Below, in pieces: positions 28,139-36,600 of a stretch of DNA of 64,000 nucleotides (positions are counted from its first letter, which is position 1; each line of letters opens with the position of its first letter). The notes beneath the pieces are model-generated. The model was not told the origin of the DNA and made no database searches. It worked only from the letters and a program-made list of their open reading frames with translations. This DNA comes from an uncultured Lachnospiraceae bacterium (GTDB lineage: Bacteria > Bacillota > Clostridia > Lachnospirales > Lachnospiraceae), in assembly GCA_910587765.1 (NCBI GenBank), contig CAJUNR010000015.1, positions 1 to 64,000 on the forward strand, given 5' to 3'. A program made the translations under genes and the position numbers.

Positions 28139-29134
28139 ATGCCGAAGAAAATACAGGATTTAAAGCCGGACACGGTGTTGAAGAATTACTGGCGGGACAA
28201 TGAACAGTTTGCTGATATTTTTAATGCCGTACTGTTTAAAGGAGAACCGGTTCTCAAACCGGAAGAACTGGAAGATGCGGATACGGAGGAATCCTCTGTA
28301 CTGGAACACAGAGATTATGCGGAGAGCCTCAAAGCATCAAGAGATACGATAAAAGTAAGCAAAAAGTCCACCGCATTCGGAGTAGAACTTGTGATGCTTG
28401 GAATGGAATCGCAGGAGCACATCCACTACGCAATGCCCCTGCGGGTTATGGGGTACGATTACAGCACTTATAAAAAACAGTATGACGACAATGCCCGGAA
28501 ATATCAAATGTCAAAAGGACTGGAGGAAGCGGAATATCTGTCGCGTATGAAAAGGACCGACCGATTCGCACCTGTCATTACGATGGTCGTCTATTATGGC
28601 GAAAAACCGTGGGACGCAGCGGTATCGCTTCACGGAATACTGGATATTCCGGAAGAGATGAAAGCATTTGTAAATGACTATAAGGTGCTGCTCGTAGAGG
28701 CCCGGGAAAACAACCTGATTCTTCATAATGTGAAAAATGTGGCTTTTTTCAACATGATGGAAATCATCCTCGACAGAAACCTGCCAAAGGAGGAAGCGCG
28801 AAAAAAAGTCATAGACTACGCCAGAGAACACAACGTAGATAAATCCGTAATTATGACCGTAGCAGGAGCGGCAAACTGTAAGATTGATTATAACGCATTG
28901 TCCAGGAAAGGAGACTTTGACATGTGTACTTTGTTCGATGAAATTGCAAGAGAAAATGAAGCCAGAGGCGAGGCAAGAGGCGAAGCGAGAGGAGAAGCAA
29001 GGGGCATTATCGAGGCAGGTTTTGATTTCGGACTGTCTGAAACAGATATTCTGGAAAGGCTGCAGAAGAAATTAAACATCTCATTGCAGGCCGCACAGGA
29101 ATATATCAGACTGTTCGGCAGACAGACGGTTTAA
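28139..29134 (+). CDS. Rpn-family PD-(D/E)XK nuclease/putative transposase
   Basis: The 331-residue protein belongs to the large Rpn/YhgA-like group of recombination-promoting nucleases. N-terminal region: LKNYWRDNEQFADIFNAVLF, with acidic and lysine residues in ESLKASRDTIKVSKKSTAFG and ELVMLGMESQEHIHYAMPLR, where E and Q match the family core. The C-terminal part (from about 262) carries four EARG units and a short helical domain. ATG 28139 follows GGAAGGAAG. An internal ribosome binding site before codon 262 could give a separate 70-residue protein. Its own terminator follows. Enterobacterial Rpn proteins are DNA endonucleases with antiphage activity; function here is inferred. Confidence 0.85.
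   Translation: MPKKIQDLKPDTVLKNYWRDNEQFADIFNAVLFKGEPVLKPEELEDADTEESSVLEHRDYAESLKASRDTIKVSKKSTAFGVELVMLGMESQEHIHYAMPLRVMGYDYSTYKKQYDDNARKYQMSKGLEEAEYLSRMKRTDRFAPVITMVVYYGEKPWDAAVSLHGILDIPEEMKAFVNDYKVLLVEARENNLILHNVKNVAFFNMMEIILDRNLPKEEARKKVIDYAREHNVDKSVIMTVAGAANCKIDYNALSRKGDFDMCTLFDEIARENEARGEARGEARGEARGIIEAGFDFGLSETDILERLQKKLNISLQAAQEYIRLFGRQTV
28922..29134 (+). CDS. Putative intragenic small protein of the Rpn gene
   Basis: AAAGGAG (907-913 of block 28xxx) ends exactly 8 nt before an in-frame ATG at 28922. The 70-residue product MCTLFDEIARENEARGEARG continues with further EARG units and a helical C-terminus. This mirrors the intragenic RpnS-type antitoxin arrangement. Translation is inferred only from the site. 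Confidence 0.45.
   Translation: MCTLFDEIARENEARGEARGEARGEARGIIEAGFDFGLSETDILERLQKKLNISLQAAQEYIRLFGRQTV
28958..29005 (+). repeat. 12-bp tandem repeat encoding EARG x4
   Basis: Four in-frame 12-bp units encode E-A-R-G. They fall within the predicted intragenic small protein and could change in number by slippage without breaking the frame. Confidence 0.85.
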
Positions 29135-29147
29135 GAAGCTTCTGAAT

Positions 29148-29206
29148 AAGCGCCAGGCCGGAAGGGACATTTTGCGTAATGCATTGTCCCTTCCGGCGCT
29201 TTTTTC
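29148..29206 (+). terminator. Terminator of the Rpn gene
   Basis: AAGCGCC, a bulge, and GGAAGGGACA pair with TGTCCCTTCC and GGCGCTT around a 15-nt loop, followed by T6. It is strong and directly after the stop codon. Confidence 0.85.
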
Positions 29207-29239
29207 TGTCACTCTTCATCCGTTACTGTTTGCATTCAC

Positions 29240-29270
29240 GCCGCACGGACGCCTGATGCGGGCAGAGGAG
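29240..29270 (+). repeat. Partial copy D of the dispersed palindromic element
   Basis: The stretch GCCGCACGGACGCCTGATGC plus GGGCAGA matches the left flank of copy A at nearly every position. The rest of the element is missing. Confidence 0.5.
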
Positions 29271-29287
29271 CCTTTTGGATTGTGCGG

Positions 29288-29791
29288 TCAGGGACCCACT
29301 TTCGGTTCCTCGAACCAGGAGGGCTCCTTTTCTCCGTCTTCGTCTTTTCCGGCCGTCTCCACGGCGCTGGCGATCAGTTTCACCATCTCCCAGATGGAGC
29401 GGAAGCAAAGCGTACGGTCTTCCTCCATCCAGGTAATCCGTCCCTGCCAACTGCTGTTCTGGCGGTGCTGGACACGGACGATAAAAGTTCCCAAATCTCC
29501 CTGTACGCCTAAAAGTTCTCTGTCTTTCATGAGTTTTGTCCTTTCTTTCCCGGATGCGGTCTTCTCCTGACGCCCTGCTGTGAAGGTACGGGTGTTGGTC
29601 GCCGGATAGGGGAACCTCAGAAAATCATATAACTGTTCCATTCCAAAAAGCATCTCGTCCATATTGGAAAACGGCAGCGCCTCTCTGCTGTAAGAATGAT
29701 AAAGCCTTCCGCACGGATGTCCCTCCTTCATCCTGTCCACGCACAGTACGACTCCGTTGGGCGCACCCACATACCATTGTGATTTCTCCAT
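29288..29791 (-). CDS. Conserved hypothetical protein
   Basis: The 167-residue protein is of unknown function. It has an N-terminal segment (WYVGAPNGVVLCVDRMKEG), a middle segment with an aromatic-rich FGMEQLYDFLRFPYPATNTR, and a C-terminal segment DLGTFIVRVQHRQNSSWQGR followed by a helix (FRSIWEMVKLIASAV). The last pattern recurs in small Lachnospiraceae proteins as far as I recall, but without a known role. No signal peptide or membrane segment is present. It starts 4 bp after the stop codon of the GGDEF-like fragment, so the two were probably once co-transcribed. Confidence 0.6.
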   Translation of the reverse strand: MEKSQWYVGAPNGVVLCVDRMKEGHPCGRLYHSYSREALPFSNMDEMLFGMEQLYDFLRFPYPATNTRTFTAGRQEKTASGKERTKLMKDRELLGVQGDLGTFIVRVQHRQNSSWQGRITWMEEDRTLCFRSIWEMVKLIASAVETAGKDEDGEKEPSWFEEPKVGP

Positions 29792-29794
29792 ATC

Positions 29795-30027
29795 TTATAA
29801 TCCTTCATTCCCCGCGCCGGAATATACGTCCCGCCCGTCCGGATCACAGATTACACTGTTTACATAATACTGTACCTCCGTCCGCTGCCATCCGACCGCA
29901 AAGCGCTCGCTGATCCGTTCCTGGACAATCGTGCAGTTTTCCAGCGTCGTGTTGACCAGCAGGACCAGATACTGCCCGCCGCCGTAACGGCTGACCGCGT
30001 CGCTGCGCCGTACAGACTGCAGAACCG
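29795..30027 (-). pseudogene. 3' fragment of a GGDEF-like gene
   Basis: Read in the frame different from the recombinase, this stretch gives VLQSVRRSDAVSRYGGGQYL, then VLLVNTTLENCTIVQERISE and a C-terminal tail, ending at TAA 29795-29797. The SDAVSRYGGGQYLVLL pattern is the core of a GGDEF domain with the catalytic GG(D/E)EF changed to GGGQY, so it is enzymatically dead. No start codon of its own lies upstream; it joins directly to the recombinase coding sequence. Confidence 0.7.
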
Positions 30028-30780
30028 CATGTTCGAGTGTCCAAGCAGATCCGCCAGATGGCAGATGTCCCGCTCCGCGTTATAATAGGTAAGCGCGAAC
30101 AGGTGGCGGAGATTATGCGGATATACCTTCTCTCTGGACACGCCTGCCGCCTCGCAGAGCGCCTTCATCTCGTGCAGGACGTTGCTCCTGTCCAGAGGCC
30201 GGCCGCTGCGGGTGACGAAGATGCTTCCCTGAGTGATTCCCCACTCGCACGCATAAGCGGCCAGTTCCCGGCACAGCTTCCGCGGAAGGAGCACCATGCG
30301 GCTCTTCCCCTTCAGCGAGACCCGGGCGTGCCGGACCGGCAGAGATTCCACCGTGATAAAGGGCAGCTCGCCGATGCGGATCCCGGTTGCGCCGATGGTC
30401 TGCATCAGAAGAAACAGCCGCTGCTTTCCGCTCTCCCGCGCCGCCTCCAGAAGACGCAGATACTCTTCCCTCGACAGATCACGCCCCTGCTCCCGGAAGG
30501 CTTCTTTCTGCACTTTGAAATACCGTACCGTACATTCCGCGTGTCCGTTGACCGCCAGAAAGCGATTGACCGCCGCCAGCATGGAATTTGCGCTGGCCGC
30601 CTTGTAGTGCCCTGCCAGATAGTTCTTATAGGCAATCACCTGCTCTTTCACAAAAAGCCGTTCCTCCCCCGCATAACGAATAAAATGTCTTACGTCCTGT
30701 ACGTACTTGGCAACCGTCGCCTCGCTCTTCTCGTCTTCTCTCAGCCGCTGTTCAAACATCGCTGTCAGTTCCTGATTCAT
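29860..30780 (-). CDS. Tyrosine recombinase/integrase with rearranged C-terminus
   Basis: The open frame has 306 codons. Residues about 1-95 form a SAM-like core-binding domain, and about 100-235 the catalytic domain with R in GATGIRIGELPF, H-x-x-R in PHNLRHLFALTYY and LADLLGHSNM. After that motif the sequence no longer resembles recombinases. It runs in a wrong frame through the GGDEF fragment for about 65 codons. A tyrosine happens to fall six residues after GHSNM (RFCSLY), the usual place for the catalytic tyrosine, so activity is not excluded. A deletion or recombination joining two genes is the likely cause. Confidence 0.75.
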   Translation of the reverse strand: MNQELTAMFEQRLREDEKSEATVAKYVQDVRHFIRYAGEERLFVKEQVIAYKNYLAGHYKAASANSMLAAVNRFLAVNGHAECTVRYFKVQKEAFREQGRDLSREEYLRLLEAARESGKQRLFLLMQTIGATGIRIGELPFITVESLPVRHARVSLKGKSRMVLLPRKLCRELAAYACEWGITQGSIFVTRSGRPLDRSNVLHEMKALCEAAGVSREKVYPHNLRHLFALTYYNAERDICHLADLLGHSNMRFCSLYGAATRSAVTAAGSIWSCWSTRRWKTARLSRNGSASALRSDGSGRRYSIM

Positions 30781-30979
30781 CTTTTCCTCCTGTATTCATG
30801 GCTCCGCTCTTTGCAGCTTCCGGCTGTCCCCGGAAGTCCTGCGACCGGTCTATCGGTTCCTTCTCTATCATAATTGATAAAAGCCATGTTTCAGGGCAAA
30901 AAATAAGGCCGCCGATCTCTGCCCGCCGCGCGGGAGGCGTGCTGCGAAACCGCAAGTTTCCATGCGCGCCTCTGCGCAT

Positions 30980-31032
30980 AAAAATAGAGGAAAGCTCCGT
31001 CTTTGAACCGAACGGAGCTTTCCTCTATTTTT
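30980..31032. terminator. Terminator of the truncated Rpn copy
   Basis: AAAAATAGAGGAAAGCTCCG and CGGAGCTTTCCTCTATTTTT form a 20-bp perfect stem with a 12-nt loop. It is bidirectional. A shorter relative ends Rpn copy 3 at 45291-45327, so the terminator belongs to the duplicated module. The gap 30781-30979 shows no gene. Confidence 0.9.
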
Positions 31033-31057
31033 ATATTCTGATTTACATAGCGTTTCT

Positions 31058-31276
31058 TTACTGCCTCCCGGAAGCAAACCGCTTATAATACCGCGCCGCT
31101 TCCTCCTCAGACAGTCCGAAGCACTTCTGGAGCTTCCCGTGTATCTTCTCTTTCGTAGCTCCCTCCTCCAGATTGTCCAGTATGAAGATCCGGATGCCCT
31201 CCTCGAGGCCTTCCCTCTGGCCCTCTTCTTTCATCGTCTTCGCAAACAGTTCCTCGTCAAACTCTGTCAGCAGCAT
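31058..31276 (-). CDS. Putative intragenic small protein of Rpn copy 1
   Basis: GGAGG (31285-31289) lies 8 nt before the in-frame ATG 31274-31276 and would give 72 residues starting MLLTEFDEELFAKTMKEEG. This unit could still be made although the full-length gene is broken, which would leave a lone antitoxin-like protein. Confidence 0.4.
   Translation of the reverse strand: MLLTEFDEELFAKTMKEEGQREGLEEGIRIFILDNLEEGATKEKIHGKLQKCFGLSEEEAARYYKRFASGRQ
31193..31228 (-). repeat. 12-bp tandem repeat, 3 units
   Basis: Three units encode EEGQ, REGL and EEGI. The other two copies carry 11 and 14 units at the same place. Confidence 0.85.
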
Positions 31277-31966
31277 CAGTTTCACCTCCGATTTCTTTTT
31301 CAGCAGATATTCTTTCAGCAGGTTTTCTTCTATACATCGCTCAATCGACCGCTCGACCGCTTCGACGAGGCTTCTTCCTTCTCTGCGGTATTCGCGTATG
31401 TACCGTACCAGCGCCACATACCCTTCCAGCGCCGGACAGTTCTCCAGCAATTCCTGATTGTGGCCCGCATTGATGTTCAGCATGTGCGCCGTCCACTCGT
31501 AGCCCTCATGCGGCGTCAGGAATGCGTCGGACAGTCTCAGCTCCTGCCGGTCCGGCACTCCTTCCTCTCCGTTGTAAAACACGTAATAATCCGGAGCCGG
31601 TATTTTCACCAGTTTTTTACCGTACAGGCGGATCCCTTTCGAGGCCAGAATCCCGTCGATGTTATGGGCGTAATAGATCAGGCCCCTCAGCGGCATGTTG
31701 TAATTCAGCGTGCTCTGGTGTTCCCACAGCTCCAGTTCATTCTGAAACAGTACGGACACATCGTTTTTTCCATGCATGTAGATCACGTCGGACAGAGTGA
31801 CGATCTCCTTTCGTTTGCTCCCGGCCGCAGCCGAACATCAGCAGCGACCGGTTTTCATACCGTTCGTATCATTAAATATCCCGGAAATTTTTATCTTTTG
31901 TAATGCCGTTCCATTCATTTGCATATTTCTCTTCTGTACATTTTGCCCGCCCGTTAATTACAGGTT

Positions 31967-32281
31967 TTACTGCCTCCCGGAAGCAAACCGCTTATAATAC
32001 TGCGCCGCTTCCTCCTCCGGTAGCCCGAAACACCTCCGAAGCTTCCCGCGTATCTTCTCTTCCGACGCTCCTTCCTCCAGATTGTCCAATATAAAGATCC
32101 GGATGCCCTCCTCCAGGCCTTCCTTCTGGCCTTTTTTGTGGCCTTCTTTGCGACCTTCTTCACGGCCTTCTTGGCGGCCCTCTTCTCGACCTTCTTTGCG
32201 ACCTTCTTGGCGACCCTCTTCTCGACCCTCTTCTTTCATCGTCTTCGCAAACAATTCTTCATCAAATTCCGTCAGCAGCAT
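31967..32281 (-). CDS. Putative intragenic small protein of Rpn copy 2
   Basis: GGAGG (32290-32294) lies 8 nt before the in-frame ATG 32279-32281. The product would be 104 residues, containing the repeat and the C-terminal helical domain without the nuclease domain. Confidence 0.45.
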   Translation of the reverse strand: MLLTEFDEELFAKTMKEEGREEGRQEGRKEGREEGRQEGREEGRKEGHKKGQKEGLEEGIRIFILDNLEEGASEEKIRGKLRRCFGLPEEEAAQYYKRFASGRQ

Positions 32282-32944
32282 CAGTTTCACCTCCGATTTC
32301 TTTTTCAGCAGATATTCTTTCAGCAGGTTTTCTTCTATACATCGCTCAATCGACCGCTCGACCGCTTCGACGAGGCTTCTTCCTTCTCTGCGGTATTCGC
32401 GTATGTACCGTACCAGCGCCACATACCCTTCCAGCGCCGGACAGTTCTCCAGCAATTCCTGATTGTGGCCCGCATTGATGTTCAGCATGTGCGCCGTCCA
32501 CTCGTAGCCCTCATGCGGCGTCAGGAATGCGTCGGACAGTCTCAGCTCCTGCCGGTCCGGCACTCCTTCCTCTCCGTTGTAAAACACGTAATAATCCGGA
32601 GCCGGTATTTTCACCAGTTTTTTACCGTACAGGCGGATCCCTTTCGAGGCCAGAATCCCGTCGATGTTATGGGCGTAATAGATCAGGCCCCTCAGCGGCA
32701 TGTTGTAATTCAGCGTGCTCTGGTGTTCCCACAGCTCCAGTTCATTCTGAAACAGTACGGACACATCGTTTTTTCCATGCATGTAGATCACGTCGGACAG
32801 CGTGACAAGTTCCAGTTCCTCCGCATCCTTATAAGCCGTTCCATTCAGGGCGTTGTACAGAGACAGCGCGTTCCGCTTATCCGAAAACAGATCGTGGAAC
32901 AGGTTATCCTTATGGTCCCTCCTGATATGCATCTCTCCTGACAT
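31967..32944 (-). CDS. Rpn-family PD-(D/E)XK nuclease, copy 2
   Basis: The 325-residue protein starts MSGEMHIRRDHKDNLFHDLF, with AGGAG before ATG 32944. The nuclease core is marked by GKNDVSVLFQNELELWEHQS, the E-x-Q type motif of the Rpn family, then NMPLRGLIYYAHN. Residues about 235-280 are 11 xEGx tetrapeptides, followed by a helical C-terminal domain (IRIFILDNLEEGASEEKIRG). It has its own promoter about 140 bp upstream. The truncated copy 1 lies 180 bp downstream in tandem, and copy 3 is 13 kb away. Strong internal ribosome binding site before codon 222. Confidence 0.88.
   Translation of the reverse strand: MSGEMHIRRDHKDNLFHDLFSDKRNALSLYNALNGTAYKDAEELELVTLSDVIYMHGKNDVSVLFQNELELWEHQSTLNYNMPLRGLIYYAHNIDGILASKGIRLYGKKLVKIPAPDYYVFYNGEEGVPDRQELRLSDAFLTPHEGYEWTAHMLNINAGHNQELLENCPALEGYVALVRYIREYRREGRSLVEAVERSIERCIEENLLKEYLLKKKSEVKLMLLTEFDEELFAKTMKEEGREEGRQEGRKEGREEGRQEGREEGRKEGHKKGQKEGLEEGIRIFILDNLEEGASEEKIRGKLRRCFGLPEEEAAQYYKRFASGRQ
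32102..32233 (-). repeat. 12-bp tandem repeat, 11 units
   Basis: Eleven in-frame units encode EEGR, QEGR, KEGR and variants (KEGH, KKGQ, KEGL, EEGI). Array length differs by exact units between the paralogs. Confidence 0.9.
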
Positions 32945-33081
32945 ATAAAAATCTCCTTTCGTTTGTTGCCAGCCGACAACCGCGGCCGGTTTCCATAACA
33001 GTTCGTATCATTTATTCCGGAAATTTTTATCTTTTGTAAATGCCGTTCTGTTTCCTTTTCAGCAGCTCTTTTTCTATAAAT

Positions 33082-33110
33082 ATTATAATATTTTTTGCAG
33101 CATACGGCAA
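33082..33110 (-). promoter_or_regulatory. Promoter of Rpn copy 2
   Basis: On the minus strand TTGCCG (33105-33110), 17 nt and TATAAT (33082-33087). The same two boxes and spacing are found upstream of copy 3. The predicted leader is about 130 nt and is conserved between the copies, so it may carry a structured or regulated 5' region. Confidence 0.7.
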
Positions 33111-33529
33111 CTGTATTCTATAACCCGTAATTTTATTATCAGGAAGAACAGCCGCTTTTCACGCTCAATCTCAACGATTACGTCACAGCTTCCAGACGCA
33201 TTCGAAAAGGCATTTTTAACCGTCTGTCCCTCCGGATTGTTCAGGGTAGTTTCGTTCGTGCAATTATGTGTAATAATTTATTGGATTGCTATAGACAAAA
33301 AGTATATAGATGTTGAGACCGGAACCGTCGATTGGCAAACCCGAGCTGGCTTCCGCCGACCTTTTTTGACTGTCCGGTTGTGGTAGATTCCGAATCTCCG
33401 CCGCAGCGCCGTCTTCCTGATCAGTAAACCCTTGTTTCCATGATCTTTTTCAGGTTTATGGTCGTATCAAAATACGGATCCTACGCTTCCTCATGGCTGT
33501 CCCCCTTTGCCCGTCCCGGTTCCCGTCTG
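33111..33529. other. Intergenic region without a supported gene
   Basis: On the minus strand an open stretch of about 50 codons (around 33130-33290) reads CTNETTLNNPEGQTVKNAFS and continues CDVIVEIEREKRLFFLI. It has no start codon or ribosome binding site. It might be a gene remnant, but I cannot assign it. Confidence 0.3.
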
Positions 33530-33564
33530 TAAAAAGCTCCGCCTCCATCTGGAGACGAAGCTTC
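33530..33564 (-). terminator. Terminator of the GH43 operon
   Basis: On the minus strand GAAGCTTCGTCTCC, loop AGAT, GGAGGCGGAGCTTTTT. It lies about 50 bp after the stop codon of the 1461-residue gene. Confidence 0.8.
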
Positions 33565-33615
33565 CTACTCATCGTTACTATAACACAGAATCCGAAAAAG
33601 TCAACGGCTCCGCAT

Positions 33616-36600
33616 TCAGTTTCGGACCATTCTCCTTGACTGAATCTTGAAGTTCAGCATCCTGGTGCCGCTGTACTCACCCGTACCGCATATAATCACT
33701 GTGGCCGTGCCTTTTTCCACATTGTTCACGTAACCCAGGATCTCAAATTCGTCTGTACCAAGAACTTTCCTTCCGGCTTTCACTTTCAGCCAGCTCTTAT
33801 CCAATTCGATCTCCCGTCCTGTGTACTCGAATTTCTTCGGAAAGCCTTCAGCCCTCTTGTTCAAAGTAACCGATGTGACGATCTGGCTCTTCTCAAGTTC
33901 ACGATAAGATATGACAATCGGCTCCGCCGCCGTATACAGACTTTTTTTACCGGAAGTAATCGTCACCGTGCAGGCGTTTTTGTCGATCTCCAGCTTGTAA
34001 TCTCCGCCGGCCGACAGCTTCTTGCCGTTGCTGTCATAGACCGTCACACTCGGTTTCTTCTTCTTAACGACGTCGGATACATAGATCCGGCCTTCGTTCG
34101 CCAGCGCCTGCAGATCCTCCGGACCGACTTTGAAGCTTCTGGTCAGGGTTCCGGTATAGTTTCCGCGTCCCTTCACGGTGATCTGCGCGTCTTTATCGCC
34201 GCTCAGTTTGCCGTTGTTCTTATAGCTGACGGTATAGTCCACACCTTTCACCAGCACACGGTCGCCCGCCTTGAGAACGACGTCCGGTTTGGAACCGCCT
34301 TTCTTGTAAGGCGCGGATTCCGGCGCGCTCAGCCAGCCGTCCTCCAAAACGTCCGCCTCAACCTTGAACTTCTTCTTCAGGATGCCCGTGTAGTCTCCAA
34401 TTCCGACGAAGGTAGCGGTCGCCGTACCCTTCGCGCCGGTATTGGCAAAAATGACCTCATAATCGACATGTCTCTCCAGCACGGCGCCGTTCGTTTTCTT
34501 CGTTGACAGGCTGACCGCCGGTTCCGTTCCGCCGTAGACCATCTTATCCATCGTCGCGTACATTTTGGCAATGCTCTGCGCCGCGGCGGCATCTTTCGCA
34601 ACAATCTCATAGGAGAAAGTAAATTCTCCTGCGCAGCTTCCCTTGCCGGTAATCTTCATGAAATAGCTGCCGATCTTGTTCGGACGGCTCTTCAGCTTCT
34701 TTCCTTCCGAATCCTGATATTCCAGCGTATAGTCCCGTCCGGACTTCAGAACGCTTCCGTCCATCAGAACGACCGGTGTATAAGCCGTCTTCTCCGGATA
34801 ACGTTTTGCCGCGATCAGATTCTTCTCTGTCAGCTCCGGCTTCCGGATCGTGAAAGGAACTTCCATCTTGTTGGTATAGAGGCCTTTGCCCTTGACGATC
34901 ACCACAGGCGCTTTCCGCCCGGCTTCTTCCGCAACGGCCGCTTTCACGTTGTTCTTGTAGCTTACGGTATAATCGACGCCCTTGATCAGTTTTGTATCGT
35001 CGTGATACACCTGAGGCTCCGGTTTGACCGCCGCTCCGGTATAAAGCTGATCCGGTATCGGATCTACCGTAAAGCCTTCGCGGTGAATCACGGATTCCCC
35101 TGTGACCGTAACCGTCACGGACGCGCTGCCCGGATTATGGTTCTTGTCTCCGGATACCGAGACAGTGATCACGGCAGTTCCTTCCGCCATACCGGTGACC
35201 TCTCCGCCGGGGCTGACCGCCGCCACCTGCTCGTTGCTCGAACGGTACGTCGGCATTCCGATTCCGCCGCCGATGATAGTGACGTTCGTCTTCTGCCCGA
35301 TTTTGATTGTAGCCTCTCCAAGCGCCGCGCTCAGAGACTGGTCTGCTTTCTGAATCGTAAATTCTGCCTTCGTCAGAACCGCCTGCTCCTCGCCGGTTCC
35401 CAGCACAATGACCGACGCGGTTCCTGCGTCTGTATTGTTCTCGTACTGCAGCGTGTACTCCGTATCCGCCGTCAGCTGCGTCTTATGACGGTATACCCGG
35501 ACTGCCGGCGTCACCGCACTGCCGGTATAGGGGTAACCCGCCTTCGCAAGACCGCCGATCCACACTCCCTCCGGAATCACTCCGTCTTCCGGAATGTCTT
35601 CCGGCAGCACATCGCCGTAATCTCCCGCAGGGCCGGATGCCGTGACGTCCACGGCGGTGGAATACTTCATCTTCCAGCCGTCCGATCTGGCCGTCACTTC
35701 CGCCGTGACGACGGCTTTCCCTTCCGCCACGCCGGTGATTCTGCCGTCCGCGTAGGTGACAATCTCCGGTTTCCCGGACACATAAGTGACATCCACCGCG
35801 TCTTTCACGTTCTCCGGCAGGGTGAACAGTTCCCTCGCTTCATTCGGCCTCACAAGCGCTCTTGCGGGAGGCTCCGTGACTTTCGCAAAGGGATTCACAT
35901 AAGTATCCGCCGGACAGAGACGCTCCATCGCCACACGGAGATGTTCCGTGGCCGTTTTCACTTTGGAAAAACTGTCCGCCGCTTTCGCTTCCGCAATCGC
36001 CTCCTGCAGACGTTTTCCGGACACCTCGCTTGTGTTGCTTGTATCAAGGGCTTCCGCCTGCGCGATCAGAGCGTCCAGCTCTGCCCGTTCCAGCACCGCC
36101 ACCTTCACTTTGTATTCGGCGGACGCCTGGAGCATGCCCGCTTTCGCCTCCGCGGTCAGCGTCACCTCCGTGGCCGCGGACGGATTGGAAACGGTCCCGT
36201 CCGGTCGAATGATCTGCGGATGACTGCTCTTCCAGCTTACCTCGATCCCGTCCAGCCTTACCGGAAGGTGCAGATCGTACTTGATACCGTCGGCGTCCGT
36301 ATTCCCGCTGCCGAGGATATTCTTTAATGTAATCTCCGCCTGCAGCTTCTTCCCAAGCAAAGTGTTGAATTCCGTTTCTGCCTGGCTCTGGATCTCCTCC
36401 CCGTTGAGTGCGAGCCCATACACCTTGACATCGTCCATCAGGCCGTCGAATTCCGAATCCCAATAGTTGACGCCCAGGTAAATATCCGAACCGGCCGCGC
36501 TCAGAGGATCGTTGCTTGCCGAAGTCCCCAGTTTTACGCCGTCCAGATAGGCCGTCACTGCCCCGGCCGTGCCGGTCAGCGTCACCTGATGCCATTCCTG

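Larger units (their letters stand above)
31058..31786 (-). pseudogene. Rpn-family copy 1, 5'-truncated
   Basis: This copy is nearly identical to copies 2 and 3 but lacks the first 51 codons. A deletion joins the GTGAC of codon 50 directly to the ATCTCC that belonged to the ribosome binding site, so the original ATG is gone. The former site now lies 18 nt before a possible GTG at 31786. The TTGCCG/TATAAT promoter of the other copies is also absent upstream. The D and E-L-E-L-W-E-H-Q-S-T core residues remain. Only three tetrapeptide units are left in the repeat. The intragenic start at 31276 is intact. Confidence 0.8.

Noticed and set aside
32102..32233. Regular repeats that could be mistaken for a CRISPR array
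   Set aside because: Units are contiguous 12-bp codon repeats in frame within a gene, without spacers.
32527..32805. Identical 92-codon frames opposite each Rpn copy
   Set aside because: They recur only because the Rpn genes are duplicated; the antisense product has no support.
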